From NCBI RefSeq assembly GCF_001447155.2, contig NZ_CP014754.1, forward strand, positions 3,472,001-3,536,000: a stretch of 64,000 bases of DNA. Direction: 5' to 3'. The stretch comes from Marinobacter sp. LQ44. GTDB taxonomy: Bacteria; Pseudomonadota; Gammaproteobacteria; Pseudomonadales; Oleiphilaceae. Every line of letters begins with the position of its first letter. The stretch's first letter is position 1. A program made the translations under genes and the position numbers. Shown in pieces: positions 34,803-45,033 of this stretch. Below the pieces are notes generated by a model that was not told the origin of the DNA, ran no database searches, and saw only the letters and a list, made by a program, of their open reading frames with translations.

Positions 34803-35753
34803 TCAGACGTTCTCGAACATGGCACTGATGGACTCTTCGTTGCTCACGCGGCGAATGGATTCGGCGAGCAGCCCAGCCATGCTGAGGGGGCGGATTCTAT
34901 CACAATTTTTGGCTTTGTCACCCAGCGGGATGGTGTCGCACACCACCAGCTCGTCCAGCTCCGAGTTGTTGATGTTCTCGATGGCTGGGCCGGAAAGTAC
35001 CGGGTGAGTAATGTAGGCAACCACGCGGGAGGCGCCGTGCTCTTTGAGCGCGTTGGCGGCTTTGCACAGTGTGCCGGCGGTGTCGACGATGTCATCCACC
35101 AGGATGCAGGTTTTGTCGCGGACGTCACCGATGATGTGCATTACCTGGGACACGTTGGCCTTGGGGCGGCGTTTGTCGATGATGGCCAGATCGGCATCGT
35201 CCAGGCGCTTGGCAACGGCGCGGGCGCGGACAACGCCGCCTACGTCCGGAGATACGACTACAAAGTTTTCGAACCGCTGCTTTTCGATGTCTTCAAGCAG
35301 CACCGGGGTGGCGTAGATGTTGTCCACCGGGATATCGAAGAAGCCCTGAATCTGGTCGGCGTGCAGGTCTACGGTCAGCACGCGATCCACGCCAATGCTG
35401 GAAATCATGTCGGCGACCACTTTGGCGCTGATGGCTACCCGGGTAGAGCGAACGCGACGATCCTGACGGGCATAGCCGTAGTAAGGAATAACGGCAGTGA
35501 TTCGTGTGGCAGATGCACGACGCAGGGCGTCGGCCATTACGATCAGTTCCATCAGGTTGTCGTTGGTGGGGTAGCAGGTGGGCTGGATAATGAAAACGTC
35601 GTGACCACGAACATTTTCATTGATCTCAACGGTGGTTTCACCATCGCTGAAACGGCCAACGGTGGCCTGGCCCATGGGAATATGCAGTTTCCTGGCAATA
35701 TCGCGCGCCAGTTCAGGGTTGGCATTGCCAGCGAAGATCATCAATTTGGACAC
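34803..35753 (-). CDS. prs: Ribose-phosphate pyrophosphokinase
   Basis: This 316-residue enzyme makes PRPP from ribose-5-phosphate and ATP for nucleotide, His and Trp synthesis. The ATP-binding segment ([11 protein letters not shown] with [10 protein letters not shown] before it), the flexible-loop and metal region [20 protein letters not shown] and the PRPP signature [14 protein letters not shown] are present. The start is a GTG with AAGGAT upstream, giving the family's standard length; a longer frame runs back through tRNA-Gln and is rejected. It lies just downstream of tRNA-Gln and ispE, as in Pseudomonas. Confidence 0.96.
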   Translation of the reverse strand: MSKLMIFAGNANPELARDIARKLHIPMGQATVGRFSDGETTVEINENVRGHDVFIIQPTCYPTNDNLMELIVMADALRRASATRITAVIPYYGYARQDRRVRSTRVAISAKVVADMISSIGVDRVLTVDLHADQIQGFFDIPVDNIYATPVLLEDIEKQRFENFVVVSPDVGGVVRARAVAKRLDDADLAIIDKRRPKANVSQVMHIIGDVRDKTCILVDDIVDTAGTLCKAANALKEHGASRVVAYITHPVLSGPAIENINNSELDELVVCDTIPLGDKAKNCDRIRPLSMAGLLAESIRRVSNEESISAMFENV

Positions 35754-35805
35754 GACAGCATCCTTCTCAGTATCGGCGTTTGATTCAGAAGAAGCGGGAG
35801 AAAGG

Positions 35806-35880
35806 TGGCTGGGGTGGCAGGATTCGAACCTGCGCATGACGGGATCAAAACCCGTTGCCTTACCACTTGGCGACACCCCA
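35806..35880 (-). tRNA. tRNA-Gln (anticodon TTG)
   Basis: A 75-nt cloverleaf on the minus strand: acceptor TGGGGTG with CACCCCA (U1-A72, typical of Gln), D arm CGCCAAGTGGTAAGGC, anticodon arm ACGGG-TTTTGAT-CCCGT with TTG, T arm AGGTTCGAATCCT, discriminator G and encoded CCA. The ispE-tRNA-Gln-prs arrangement is conserved in related gammaproteobacteria. Confidence 0.96.
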
Positions 35881-35902
35881 ATATCATCGTGCTTTCTTGG
35901 CA

Positions 35903-36766
35903 TCATTTCAGCTCTGTTAGCTTTTGGTGTAGAGGTGATATGTTCACCCCTTTAGCTACGAACCCCGTGATGCCGGAGGGTTTGCTTTCCCAGATAATCC
36001 GGGCTGCGGATTCTGTCGGGAAACGTCCAAAAATGCAAGCCCCGGTTCCGGTTAATCTTGCAGGTCCGAATTGTGAAAGCCATTCCAGGCTCTGGTTAAC
36101 CTCCGGATACAGTTTGCGAACTACATCCTCACAGTCGTTTCGGTACCTCGAGGCGTCTCCCTCAAAAGCGGGCGCTATTGTCATTTTTGGGGTGTCCCTT
36201 GTCAACCCTTCTTCCGAAAAAATCTTCCCGGTGTTTATTTCGCAGTCAGGCTTGAGGACCACAAACCAGTCTTCCGGCGGATTGACGGGCGTGAGCTTTT
36301 CACCCACCCCTTCGCCAATGGCGGAGCGGCCGCGAACGAACACCGGTACATCGGCGCCCAGATCCAGGCCCAGCTCGGCAAGCTCGTTTTCATCAAGATG
36401 CAGTTCCCAGAGGTGGTTTAGTGCCACCAGGGTGGTCGCGGCGTTGGAGCTGCCGCCCCCGAGGCCGCCGCCCATGGGAAGTCGTTTTTGAATGCGGATC
36501 GTCACGCCGGGCAATGCATGGCTGGCGCGTTCGGCCAGGGCACGGGCTGCGCGAATAATGAGGTTGTCGTCGTCAGGTACCCCGGGAACCGGTTCCTCAA
36601 GGCGTATGCGGGCATCCCCCGGGGTCAGGGTGAAGGTGATCTCGTCGCCGTAATCGAGAAACTGAAACAGGGTTTGTAGTTCGTGATAGCCATCGGGTCG
36701 TCTGCCCACGATGTGCAGGAACAGGTTGAGCTTGGCCGGCGAGGGCAGGGTAATGCTGTTGCTCAT
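35903..36766 (-). CDS. ispE: 4-diphosphocytidyl-2-C-methyl-D-erythritol kinase
   Basis: This 287-residue GHMP kinase phosphorylates CDP-methylerythritol in the MEP isoprenoid pathway. The substrate-binding start [21 protein letters not shown], the ATP loop [15 protein letters not shown] and the C-terminal TGTGACIFG are diagnostic. I start at the ATG behind AAGGACTGAGCAC, which overlaps the end of lolB by a few bases; the nine residues upstream are not family-like. Order lolB-ispE-tRNA-Gln-prs. Confidence 0.96.
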   Translation of the reverse strand: MSNSITLPSPAKLNLFLHIVGRRPDGYHELQTLFQFLDYGDEITFTLTPGDARIRLEEPVPGVPDDDNLIIRAARALAERASHALPGVTIRIQKRLPMGGGLGGGSSNAATTLVALNHLWELHLDENELAELGLDLGADVPVFVRGRSAIGEGVGEKLTPVNPPEDWFVVLKPDCEINTGKIFSEEGLTRDTPKMTIAPAFEGDASRYRNDCEDVVRKLYPEVNQSLEWLSQFGPARLTGTGACIFGRFPTESAARIIWESKPSGITGFVAKGVNISPLHQKLTELK

Positions 36767-36770
36767 GTGC

Positions 36771-37397
36771 TCAGTCCTTTCTCTGCCAGTCACTGATCAC
36801 CACTCGAACGCGCTTGTCGTCCTTCAGCGCGGTGATTCGGGCGGGGAGCTGAGGCAGATCATCAATGAACGCCTGCCAGCGATCGTAGCGTATTTCCCAG
36901 CCGTCCTGGCGAATGATGGCTAGCCGTTGCTGGTCATCGAACAATAACCGGAAATTGCCGTCTGGTGCCGGCAGGCCGCGAATCCACCAGGTCAGGCTGT
37001 CAATGGGCAGCTGCCAGCCGGTTGCGGCCTGTACCAGCTGTTCCGGGTTCGATGATTGGTAGGTGTCGCCGTTAGCCAGTTGCAGTTCGAGAAATCCCGG
37101 TGTTCCGCGCAGGCTGGTGCTGCCCATTCCGAGAAAGGATGATGACAATGCCAGGTCGTATTGCTCGCCTTGCTGTTCCCAGTGATTAATGACGGCGGTG
37201 CCGCTATCGGACGGTTGGCGCACCGCCAGTTTCCCGGAAAGCTGCCAGTGGTTGAATTGACCAAGTGTGCGGGAGCGTTCAGCCCAGTTGGCTGGGGGTT
37301 GGTCGGTCATGCCTTCCGGGAGTGGTTCCAGCTGAATGGTGGTGCAGCCGCCCAGCACGCCAAGTACCAGCAGGGCGGCGAATAAATTCTTCAACAT
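36771..37397 (-). CDS. lolB: Outer-membrane lipoprotein LolB
   Basis: This 208-residue lipoprotein receives lipoproteins from LolA and inserts them in the outer membrane. It has a type II signal with lipobox LGGC (C18), the residue after it is Thr, so it is sorted to the outer membrane, and the core carries the LolB pattern ([37 protein letters not shown]). It overlaps the upstream TPR-lipoprotein gene by an ATGA junction and precedes ispE. Confidence 0.94.
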   Translation of the reverse strand: MLKNLFAALLVLGVLGGCTTIQLEPLPEGMTDQPPANWAERSRTLGQFNHWQLSGKLAVRQPSDSGTAVINHWEQQGEQYDLALSSSFLGMGSTSLRGTPGFLELQLANGDTYQSSNPEQLVQAATGWQLPIDSLTWWIRGLPAPDGNFRLLFDDQQRLAIIRQDGWEIRYDRWQAFIDDLPQLPARITALKDDKRVRVVISDWQRKD

Positions 37398-39148
37398 CAG
37401 GAGTTTCCGTTGCCGGTCAGGCGTTGGATGGTTTCAATCAGAATGTCGTGGTCCGGATTCTGTTCCAGGCCTTCTTCCCAGATAATGCGCGCCTGTTCTT
37501 CATTTCCGCTGACCCAGAGGGCTTCGCCGTAATGGGCGGCTACTTCCGGGTCCGGGTAGGCGGCCCAGGCGTCGGCCAGGTATTCGAGGGCGGCTTCGGT
37601 GTCGCCCTGGCGAAACAGTACCCAGCCCATGCTGTCGAGAATGGCGGGATTGTCCGGGTCCAGGGCCAGTGCCTGTTCAATGTAACTGCGGGCTTCATCC
37701 AGGCGCTCGGTACGAATGGTCAGGATATACCCGAGCGCATTCAGCGCCACCGCGTTGTCTGGTTGATTCGATAAGATGGCCCTGAGGTCCTCTTCCGCCA
37801 GTTCGGTGTTGCCGAGAGAGTCGTGCAGCATGGCGCGGGCATAACGGATCTGAATATTTTCAGGAAAGGCCTCAAGGGCATGGTTGGCGGCTGCCATGGC
37901 GTCTTGTTCGCGCTGCTGGTCGAGCAGCAGGTTGACTTCAAGAAGCCAGAAGTTCTCAGCCTGCCCCGGGTTTGAATCCCTCAGTGTGTCAATCTTGGCA
38001 AGTGCGCTATCCAGATCCCCGGTCTCGGCTTGCAGTTCACTTGCCCGGGCGAGGGCGGGGAAGAAGTAGTTTCCGCCTTCTACGCTCATGTAGTAACCGA
38101 TGGCGTGGGTGATGTTGCCCGCATCTTCCTCTATGCGGCCAAGGTAGTAGCTGGCTTCATCGGTGTGGTGGCCCTGTTCGATCAGTTCCGTAAGCTCCTC
38201 TCTGGCCAGCTCCGGCTGACGATTTTCCAGGGCAACCAGGGCGAACGACAGTCGCAGCCCCGGGGTCTGGGGATAGCGTTTGACCAGTCGCTCGAACTCG
38301 TCCTGGGCCGCCTGAAGCTCTCCCTCGTTAATCAGGATGCGGCCGTAAAGCGTGCCCAGTTGCCGGTTGGCCGGGAATCGCCGGGTGTTTGTGGTCAGGT
38401 AGGTCAGGGCTTCTCTTGTTTGACCGGTCTGGTACAGCAGGTCGCCTTTGAGTGCGATGGCGGGCTGGAAGTTGGGTTGCTGGTTGGTGAGCCGCTCAAT
38501 GCGCTCCAGGGCCTGCTCCGGCGCGCCGGTGATTTTCAGGAGCAGGGCAATGCTGTACTCAAGCTCGGGATTGCCCGGGTGCCGTTCAGCCAGTCGCTCG
38601 TATAGCTGCAGCAGTTCCCGTTGCTGGGCCGGTGGCAGGTTGGCAGACATCGCCGCCAGGCTGTCAAAGTCTGCGTCCTTTCCCAGCTCCATAATGCGTT
38701 CCATGTGGACCAGAGCGGTTTCAAGATCCTGGCGTTTGACCGCCTGAATCGCTGAAACCCGGTGTGCCAGCAGGTTGTCGGGCTCCAGTTGCAGCCATAG
38801 GTCTGCCAGTTGCTGCTGCGCGTTATCGGCATTCAGGGACTGGGCAATGCGCATGGCACGGGTAATGACGCCGCGATCTTTTGAGGTTTTGGCTGCCTGC
38901 AGGTAGTTGACCAGGGTTACGTCGTAGCGCCCACGCTGGGCGGCAATCTCCGCCGCCAGGAGTTGGTAAAGCACTTCTGGCTCGAAATCCGCATAACGAA
39001 TCTCTTCCTGTGGCGCTGGGGTGACCGCTACGGGGGTAGGTTCATCAGCCTTTGGTTCTGTCGTTTCGGAAAAGCTGGCGCAGCCGGGCAGGGCGGCAAT
39101 GGTGAGGGCCAGCAGGCTGGTGACCAGATACGGTGCGGATTTTTGCAT
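37397..39148 (-). CDS. TPR-repeat outer-membrane lipoprotein
   Basis: This 583-residue protein starts with a lipoprotein signal (lipobox LPGC, C23) and then consists almost wholly of tetratricopeptide repeats. About 12-14 helix pairs are recognisable, for example around ALNALGYILTIRTERLDEAR and ILDSMGWVLFRQGDTEAALE near the C-terminus. The position before lolB-ispE is conserved in Pseudomonas relatives, where the protein is uncharacterised. It is probably a scaffold for envelope protein complexes. I start at the ATG of the signal peptide, since the longer frame runs into the hemA promoter region. Confidence 0.88.
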   Translation of the reverse strand: MQKSAPYLVTSLLALTIAALPGCASFSETTEPKADEPTPVAVTPAPQEEIRYADFEPEVLYQLLAAEIAAQRGRYDVTLVNYLQAAKTSKDRGVITRAMRIAQSLNADNAQQQLADLWLQLEPDNLLAHRVSAIQAVKRQDLETALVHMERIMELGKDADFDSLAAMSANLPPAQQRELLQLYERLAERHPGNPELEYSIALLLKITGAPEQALERIERLTNQQPNFQPAIALKGDLLYQTGQTREALTYLTTNTRRFPANRQLGTLYGRILINEGELQAAQDEFERLVKRYPQTPGLRLSFALVALENRQPELAREELTELIEQGHHTDEASYYLGRIEEDAGNITHAIGYYMSVEGGNYFFPALARASELQAETGDLDSALAKIDTLRDSNPGQAENFWLLEVNLLLDQQREQDAMAAANHALEAFPENIQIRYARAMLHDSLGNTELAEEDLRAILSNQPDNAVALNALGYILTIRTERLDEARSYIEQALALDPDNPAILDSMGWVLFRQGDTEAALEYLADAWAAYPDPEVAAHYGEALWVSGNEEQARIIWEEGLEQNPDHDILIETIQRLTGNGNS

Positions 39149-39382
39149 GCAACTTCCCGTGTGCTGTCGGCAGTACGTCAGAGTATGTTCTGTTCTGCCG
39201 TAGAATTGAGGCAGATCGGGTTTTGGCCGGGGCCGAGCCTCTATAATGGCATAAGCATTATAACTTGCCCAACCTGTCCGCAGTTCCCGAAGGCGGCGTG
39301 TTTTCGGGTGGCAGGCGGTGGCCCTCACCGGTAGAATGGCACAATATGATCCACGACTGGCATAAGGTTTTTTAACCTCGAA
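39149..39382. promoter_or_regulatory. Divergent promoter region between the TPR lipoprotein and hemA
   Basis: This 234-bp gap between divergent genes must hold both promoters. A TATAATGGCATAAGCATTATAA stretch split around 39240-39262 is AT-rich with a near-palindromic TTATAATGC/GCATTATAA character and could be a -10 region or operator. I cannot assign a specific regulator. Confidence 0.4.
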
Positions 39383-40672
39383 ATGGCATTGCTGACACTG
39401 GGAATCAATCACCGCACCGCACCCGTGGAGATCCGCGAACGTGTGGCGTTTACCCCGGAGCGGATGGCGGAAGCCTTCTCAGAACTCCGGGCGGCGTCCG
39501 GTGCCAGTGAAGCGGCCATTCTGTCTACCTGCAATCGCACAGAGCTGTACCTGGCCGGGGACGACGATTGCGCGCCCACGGTACTGCGCTGGCTGGCCGG
39601 TTTTCATGAGCTGGATGTGGCCGACCTGGAAGGCGTGCTCTACGTTCACCGGGATTCTGAGGCCGTTCGCCATATGATGCGCGTAGCGGCGGGGTTGGAT
39701 TCCATGGTGCTGGGCGAACCGCAGATCTTCGGTCAGCTAAAGGATGCCTACTCCCTGGCCCGTGAGCACGGTGCCACCGGCTCTTTCCTGTCCCGCCTGT
39801 TTGAGCAGACATTCTCGGTAGCCAAGCGGGTTCGAACCCAGACCGCCATCGGGGAAAACCCGGTGTCGGTGGCCTATGCCTCTGTCAGCATGGCGCATCA
39901 TATCTTTGCCGATATGTCCCGCAACAAGGCGTTGTTGATTGGCGCGGGCAAAACGATTGAACTGGTCTCCCGCCACCTGGCCGATGCCGGCGTGAAAGAC
40001 TTCCTGGTGGCCAATCGCACCCTGGAACGTGCCCAGGCGCTGGCCGAACTGCACGGTGGCAAGGGCATTGTTCTGTCGGAAATTCCCGATCACCTGGCGG
40101 ACGTCGACATCATCATTTCCTCCACGGCCAGCCCGTTGCCAATACTTGGCAAGGGAGCGGTGGAGCGCGCGCTGAAGAAGCGCAAACACCGTCCGTTCTT
40201 TATGGTCGACATTGCGGTTCCCCGGGATATTGAGCCGGAGGTTGGGTCGCTGGCTGATGTGTATCTTTATACCGTCGACGATCTGCGGCAGGTAATCGAA
40301 GAAAACATCCGCTCCCGTGAAGGCGCTGCCCGCGAAGCCGAGAACCTGATCAGCAGTGGCGTACAGGAATTCCTGGATCAGCTCCGGGCCCTGGATGCGG
40401 TCTCTACCCTGAAGGTGTTCCGCCAGCGGGCCGAACTGCTGCGGGATATTGAATCTGAAAAAGCCCTGCGTGCCTTACGCAACGGCGTAGACCCCGAGAC
40501 GGTGCTGCGCAGCTTGGCACGTGGCCTCACCAACAAACTGCTTCACCAGCCCTCTGTGCAAGTGCGTAAAGCCATGGCCGAGGGCCGCACCGAAGTCACC
40601 GAATGCCTGCGGGAGCTGTATCAGCTTGACGCCCTGGAAGCTGACGAGCCCACCACCACGGAAAAATTATGA
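39383..40672 (+). CDS. hemA: Glutamyl-tRNA reductase
   Basis: This 429-residue NADPH enzyme makes glutamate-1-semialdehyde from Glu-tRNA(Glu), the first step of tetrapyrrole synthesis by the C5 route. The catalytic Cys50 is in [19 protein letters not shown] starts the chain, [13 protein letters not shown] follows, a Rossmann NADPH domain occupies about 170-310, and a C-terminal dimerisation helix ends it. The last codons overlap the prfA start by four bases, so hemA-prfA-prmC-moeB is a coupled operon. Confidence 0.97.
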   Translation: MALLTLGINHRTAPVEIRERVAFTPERMAEAFSELRAASGASEAAILSTCNRTELYLAGDDDCAPTVLRWLAGFHELDVADLEGVLYVHRDSEAVRHMMRVAAGLDSMVLGEPQIFGQLKDAYSLAREHGATGSFLSRLFEQTFSVAKRVRTQTAIGENPVSVAYASVSMAHHIFADMSRNKALLIGAGKTIELVSRHLADAGVKDFLVANRTLERAQALAELHGGKGIVLSEIPDHLADVDIIISSTASPLPILGKGAVERALKKRKHRPFFMVDIAVPRDIEPEVGSLADVYLYTVDDLRQVIEENIRSREGAAREAENLISSGVQEFLDQLRALDAVSTLKVFRQRAELLRDIESEKALRALRNGVDPETVLRSLARGLTNKLLHQPSVQVRKAMAEGRTEVTECLRELYQLDALEADEPTTTEKL

Positions 40673-41757
40673 AGCCATCGATCCAGTCCCGCCTTGAACA
40701 GCTTGTTGAGCGGTTCGAGGAGGTCAACGCGTTGCTGAGCGATGCCTCGGTGATTGCCAACCAGGACAAATTCCGGGAACTGTCCCGGGAGTTCGCCGAG
40801 ATTGAACCGGTGGTGAAGTGCTTCCAGGCCTGGCGTCAATCCCATGCTGACATCGCGGAAGCGAAAGAGCTGGCTAAAGACGGCGATGCCGACATGCGTG
40901 CCATGGCGGAAGAAGAACTGGCCACCGCCGAAGCGCGCAGTGAAGAGCTTGATGAAGAGCTGCAGCGCCTGATGCTGCCGAAAGACCCGAACGACACCAA
41001 GAACGTGTTCCTGGAAGTGCGCGCCGGTACCGGAGGTGACGAAGCCGCGATTTTTGCCGGTGACCTGTTCCGCATGTATTCCCGTTACGCGGAAAAACAC
41101 CGCTGGCAGGTAGAAGTGCTGAGCGAGAATGAGGGCGAGCACGGCGGCTATAAAGAAGTCATCGCCCGGGTGTCCGGAGATGGCGTCTACGGAACGCTCA
41201 AGTTTGAGTCTGGAGCCCACCGGGTGCAGCGGGTACCGGAAACCGAGTCCCAGGGCCGCATTCACACCTCCGCCTGCACCGTGGCCGTGATTCCGGAGGC
41301 CGATGAATCCGAAGCCATCGAAATCAACAAAGCTGACCTGCGGGTAGACACCTTCCGCTCCTCCGGCGCCGGTGGCCAGCACGTCAACAAAACCGACTCT
41401 GCCATCCGTATTACCCACCTGCCCACCGGAATTGTGGTGGAGTGCCAGGAAGAACGTTCGCAGCACAAGAACCGCGCCAAGGCCCTGAGCCTGCTGGCGT
41501 CCCGGTTGCAGAATGCCGAGCTGGAGAAACAGCAGAAGAGCATGGCGGAAACCCGCAAAAGTTTGGTGGGCAGTGGCGACCGCTCGGAACGTATTCGCAC
41601 CTACAATTTCCCCCAGGGCCGGGTAACCGACCACCGCATCAACCTCACCCTGTACAAGCTGGATGAGGTGATTGCCGGCGATCTCGACGCCGTGGTGGTC
41701 CCCCTGCAACAGGAACACCAGGCTGAATTGCTGGCAGAACTGGCTAATGAGCAGTGA
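40669..41757 (+). CDS. prfA: Peptide chain release factor 1
   Basis: This 362-residue RF1 reads UAA and UAG and triggers peptide release. The GGQ motif is in [13 protein letters not shown] (about 235-237), and the PxT-type codon-recognition region lies before it ([18 protein letters not shown]). It starts by overlapping hemA (ATGA) and its 3' end overlaps prmC, whose product methylates the GGQ glutamine: the modifying enzyme is coupled to its substrate. Confidence 0.97.
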   Translation: MKPSIQSRLEQLVERFEEVNALLSDASVIANQDKFRELSREFAEIEPVVKCFQAWRQSHADIAEAKELAKDGDADMRAMAEEELATAEARSEELDEELQRLMLPKDPNDTKNVFLEVRAGTGGDEAAIFAGDLFRMYSRYAEKHRWQVEVLSENEGEHGGYKEVIARVSGDGVYGTLKFESGAHRVQRVPETESQGRIHTSACTVAVIPEADESEAIEINKADLRVDTFRSSGAGGQHVNKTDSAIRITHLPTGIVVECQEERSQHKNRAKALSLLASRLQNAELEKQQKSMAETRKSLVGSGDRSERIRTYNFPQGRVTDHRINLTLYKLDEVIAGDLDAVVVPLQQEHQAELLAELANEQ

Positions 41758-42601
41758 GTCCTCGCTGACCTGTGAAGCCCTTCTGAATAACGCCATTGAA
41801 CGGATCGGTGGCGACTCTCCCCGACTGGACGCTGAATTACTGTTGAGCCACGTAACCGGTCTGGGCCGCACCAGCTTCCGCGCCTGGCCCGAGCGCGAAG
41901 TAGCCCCTGACCAGGCGCAAGCGTTTCGTGATTTGGTGGCTGAACGAGTCAAGGGCTTACCCATCGCCTACCTGCTGGGACAGCAGGAATTCTGGTCTTT
42001 GCCCCTGAAAGTCAGCCCTTCCACCCTGATTCCCCGGCCAGACACCGAATGCCTGGTGGAAACCGCGCTGGAATTGCCTTTGCCTGACAACGCCCGCGTG
42101 CTGGACCTGGGCACCGGTACTGGCGCCATTGCGCTCGCGCTGGCCAGCGAGAAAGCTAAGTGGCAGATTATGGCCAGCGATCGTATTGAAGAGGCCGTCG
42201 AACTGGCCCGTGAAAACAGTCGGTCCCTGCAGCTGCCGATTACCGTAGTGCGCAGCCACTGGTTCGACCAGATTCCAGAGAGGGGCTTTGACCTGTTTAT
42301 ATCCAACCCTCCTTATATACCCGCCAGTGACCGTCACCTGAACGAAGGCGACGTACGCTTTGAACCGTCATCCGCTTTGGTGGCGGGTGACGATGGCCTG
42401 GACGACATCCGGTTGCTGGTCACCGAAGGCTTCAAACGCCTGAACCCCGGTGGTTGGATGCTGCTGGAACACGGCTATGATCAAGGCGATGCCGTGCGGG
42501 ATTTGTTTGCCAGGGCCGGATGGCTCAACATAGAAACCCGTAAAGACTACGGCGGAAACGACCGAATAACTTTGGCCCGGAAGCCGGCCAGCGACCAGTA
42601 G
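41747..42601 (+). CDS. prmC: Release-factor glutamine N5-methyltransferase PrmC
   Basis: This 284-residue SAM methyltransferase modifies the GGQ glutamine of RF1 and RF2. The N-terminal helical domain (about 1-85) is followed by the Rossmann methyltransferase domain with motif [16 protein letters not shown] and the catalytic NPPY at about 187-190 ([12 protein letters not shown]). The start is the ATG inside the end of prfA (11-base overlap), giving [13 protein letters not shown]; the longer frame within prfA is rejected. Confidence 0.96.
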   Translation: MSSESSLTCEALLNNAIERIGGDSPRLDAELLLSHVTGLGRTSFRAWPEREVAPDQAQAFRDLVAERVKGLPIAYLLGQQEFWSLPLKVSPSTLIPRPDTECLVETALELPLPDNARVLDLGTGTGAIALALASEKAKWQIMASDRIEEAVELARENSRSLQLPITVVRSHWFDQIPERGFDLFISNPPYIPASDRHLNEGDVRFEPSSALVAGDDGLDDIRLLVTEGFKRLNPGGWMLLEHGYDQGDAVRDLFARAGWLNIETRKDYGGNDRITLARKPASDQ

Positions 42602-42612
42602 CGAGATCCCTC

Positions 42613-43359
42613 ATGCTCAGCGATGAAGAACTGTTCCGATACAGCCGCCAGATCCTGATGCCCCGGTTCGACATCGCCGGCCAGGAAAAACTCAAGGCCG
42701 CCCATGTACTGGTCATCGGCGCCGGTGGTTTGGGTTGCCCGGTAGCCTTGTATCTGGGCGCAGCGGGTGTTGGCCATCTGACTCTGGTAGACGATGACCA
42801 GATCGAACTGGCCAACCTGCAACGGCAGATTGCGTTTGAACAGAGCTGGCTTGGCGATTCAAAAGCGGAGCGCCTGGCCGAGCGGGTAAGGGCGATCAAC
42901 CCGGAGATCACCGTTAGTGCGGTGAATCGGAGGGTGGATGGTGATGATTTACGCCAACTGGTTGATGAATCCACACTGGTGCTGGACTGCACCGACAACT
43001 TCAATACCCGCTTTGCCCTGAACCGGGCGTCCGTCGCCAACAAGGTCCCGCTGGTATCCGGTGCTGCCATCCGTGGTGAAGGGCAGTTGTCTGTTTACGA
43101 TCCGCGGCAGGCGGATAGTCCTTGTTACCATTGTCTGTATCCTGAGCAAGGCAATGAAGACCTGACTTGTTCCGAAGCCGGTGTTATTGCCCCGTTGGTA
43201 GGCATGATCGGTTCAGCTCAGGCCATGGAAGCAATAAAGGTTATCTCGGAAGTGGGCAAACCATTGGTAGGTCGTTTGCTAATCCTTGATGCCTGGCAGA
43301 TGGAATGGCGGGAAATGAAGCTGGCGAAGGACCTCGATTGCCCGGTTTGTGCCGGCTAG
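42613..43359 (+). CDS. moeB: MoeB/ThiF-family adenylyltransferase
   Basis: This 248-residue E1-like enzyme adenylates the C-terminal glycine of MoaD (molybdopterin) or ThiS (thiamine). The nucleotide loop VLVIGAGGLGCPVAL lies at about 32-47, the zinc Cys pairs are CYHC (about 167-170) and CPVC (243-246), and a candidate catalytic Cys sits in NEDLTCSEAGV. It lacks the rhodanese domain found in some homologues. It closes the hemA operon in the usual gammaproteobacterial order, so moeB is the likelier symbol, but a ThiF role cannot be excluded. Confidence 0.9.
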   Translation: MLSDEELFRYSRQILMPRFDIAGQEKLKAAHVLVIGAGGLGCPVALYLGAAGVGHLTLVDDDQIELANLQRQIAFEQSWLGDSKAERLAERVRAINPEITVSAVNRRVDGDDLRQLVDESTLVLDCTDNFNTRFALNRASVANKVPLVSGAAIRGEGQLSVYDPRQADSPCYHCLYPEQGNEDLTCSEAGVIAPLVGMIGSAQAMEAIKVISEVGKPLVGRLLILDAWQMEWREMKLAKDLDCPVCAG

Positions 43360-43376
43360 CTCAAGAGTAGGTCGGG

Positions 43377-43475
43377 GTTGGGGACGGCCTTTCCAAAACC
43401 CTGCGGAGCCATGGATGGCGGAGCGGAGCCTACAGGGACGTATTCACGGCGTGTTTTGGAAAGGCCGTCCCCAAC
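43377..43475. repeat. 99-bp palindromic intergenic element with 23-bp perfect inverted repeats
   Basis: Positions 43377-43399 (starting GTTGGGGACGGCC) and 43453-43475 (ending GGCCGTCCCCAAC) are exact reverse complements over 23 bp, separated by 53 bp that contain a smaller imperfect GC palindrome. The element fills the gap between the convergent genes moeB and the photolyase. It looks like a REP/MITE-type repeat that can also serve as a two-way terminator. Confidence 0.85.
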
Positions 43476-43502
43476 CGTGACCGGCAGTAAGACTCCAAAG
43501 TC

Positions 43503-44894
43503 TCAATCCTTCAAAGCCTGAAATCTCGCAATGGCCTCTTTCCGACTCTCTTTCAGATCGACAATAGGTCTGGGATAGCCTTTCGGGATAACGCCTCCCT
43601 TTGACGGCGCGTGGATTCGTTTATTATCCAGTTTCGCTAATTCTGGAACCCACCGCCGAATAAACTCTCCCTTCGGGTCAAACCGCTCACTCTGAGTTAC
43701 TGGATTAAACACCCGGAAATAAGGTGCTGCATCGGTACCGGTTGAGGCACTCCACTGCCAGCCGCCATTGTTGGACGCCAAAAAACCATCCACCAGATTC
43801 TGCATGAACCAGGCTTCGCCCAGCCGCCAGTCGATAAACAGGTTCTTGGTCAGGAACATGGCGGTGATCATCCGCAGGCGGTTATGCATCCACCCCGTCA
43901 CTTTCAGCTGACGCATGGCGGCATCCACAATCGGGATACCGGTGCAGCCTTCCTTCCAGGCTTCTAAGTGGTCCCCCGGCTGATTCCACACCAGTGCCTC
44001 GGTTTCTTCCTTGAACGCTCGCCCCATGCTCACTCTCGGGTAGTGGTAGAGGATGTTGATGTAAAAATCCCGCCAGGCGATTTCATTGATCCAGGTTTCG
44101 ATGCCATCGCCCGTGATACCTGTCTGCCTTGCGGCGATCAGGCATTGGCGGCCGGAAAGCACCCCGTTGGCCAGGTAGGGCGAGAGTTGGCTGGTGCCAT
44201 CCACTGCGGGGAGGTCCCGGTTGTCTTTATAGTCTTTCGCCCGTTCGGCCAGGAATGCCTCGAGCTGACTATGGGCAGCGTCCTCGCCTGTGGCCACCAG
44301 TGGCTCGGGTGCATCGTTGAATGGTGCCGGCAGGGTATCGGTTTGCTCCGGCTTTACCTCTGGCCCCATGGACGATGGCGTCGGGTACAGCGTGGGCTGG
44401 GTTTCCTCAATCCAGCTGCGCCAGCGGCGGGAAAACGGGGTGAAAACGGAATAGGGTTCGTTTTGCTGGGTCAGAATCTGGCCCACCGGGGCCACGGTCT
44501 GATCCCGGTACTTGGCCACCCGGATGCCGAGGGCGGTCAGCCGGTCATGGGCCTGCTTGTCCCGTCTCCGCTCATTAATGCCGTACTCTTCGTTGAAGTG
44601 CAGGCCTGCAATCTGGTGTTGTTTGCAGAATGCTTCCAGCTTGTCGAGGCTTTCAGTAAAGGTATCCGCGTAAAGAAATGACAGGGTAATGCCCAGCTTG
44701 GCCAGCTGGCGGGCCAGGGCATTGGCGTGCTCAAGCACGAACTGAACCCGCGCAGCGGACCAGTCGTGCTCCTGCCATTGCCCTGGCGTTATCAGGAAAC
44801 AGGCTTTCACGGGTTTGCTGCGGGCGCAGGCGGCAGTCAGGGCGGCGTTGTCTGCCAGGCGGAGGTCGTTGCGGAACCAGACCAGTTCTGTCAT
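43503..44894 (-). CDS. phrB: Deoxyribodipyrimidine photolyase
   Basis: This 463-residue class I photolyase/cryptochrome protein repairs cyclobutane pyrimidine dimers with light. The N-terminal antenna domain (LVWFRNDLRLADNAAL, about 1-130) binds a folate or flavin chromophore. The C-terminal FAD domain has the conserved WRDFYINILYHYPRVS, MTAMFLTKN-like and WRLGEAWFMQNLVDG stretches, and WQWSASTGTDAAPYFR near the end. The Trp and Asn residues of active CPD photolyases appear to be present, so repair is more likely than pure signalling. Confidence 0.93.
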   Translation of the reverse strand: MTELVWFRNDLRLADNAALTAACARSKPVKACFLITPGQWQEHDWSAARVQFVLEHANALARQLAKLGITLSFLYADTFTESLDKLEAFCKQHQIAGLHFNEEYGINERRRDKQAHDRLTALGIRVAKYRDQTVAPVGQILTQQNEPYSVFTPFSRRWRSWIEETQPTLYPTPSSMGPEVKPEQTDTLPAPFNDAPEPLVATGEDAAHSQLEAFLAERAKDYKDNRDLPAVDGTSQLSPYLANGVLSGRQCLIAARQTGITGDGIETWINEIAWRDFYINILYHYPRVSMGRAFKEETEALVWNQPGDHLEAWKEGCTGIPIVDAAMRQLKVTGWMHNRLRMITAMFLTKNLFIDWRLGEAWFMQNLVDGFLASNNGGWQWSASTGTDAAPYFRVFNPVTQSERFDPKGEFIRRWVPELAKLDNKRIHAPSKGGVIPKGYPRPIVDLKESRKEAIARFQALKD

Positions 44895-45033
44895 CAGGTT
44901 GCGTACCCTTGAGTGTGTGGCATAGGTGAAATTACAGGCGATAAATCATTGGCTTGTATATTCGCTGTAACTACCGGATTGGATTATAGTTAAGCAGACT
45001 AGCCGGCTACCCCAAAAGGAGTTTTTCTTCGGC

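Noticed and set aside
34803..35906. Longer prs frame with 51 extra residues
   Set aside because: It would run through tRNA-Gln; the GTG at 35753 gives the standard length with a ribosome-binding site.
40621..41964. 447-codon open frame on the minus strand
   Set aside because: It is antisense to prfA and the start of prmC, has no recognisable motif, and arises from GC-biased codon use of the real genes.
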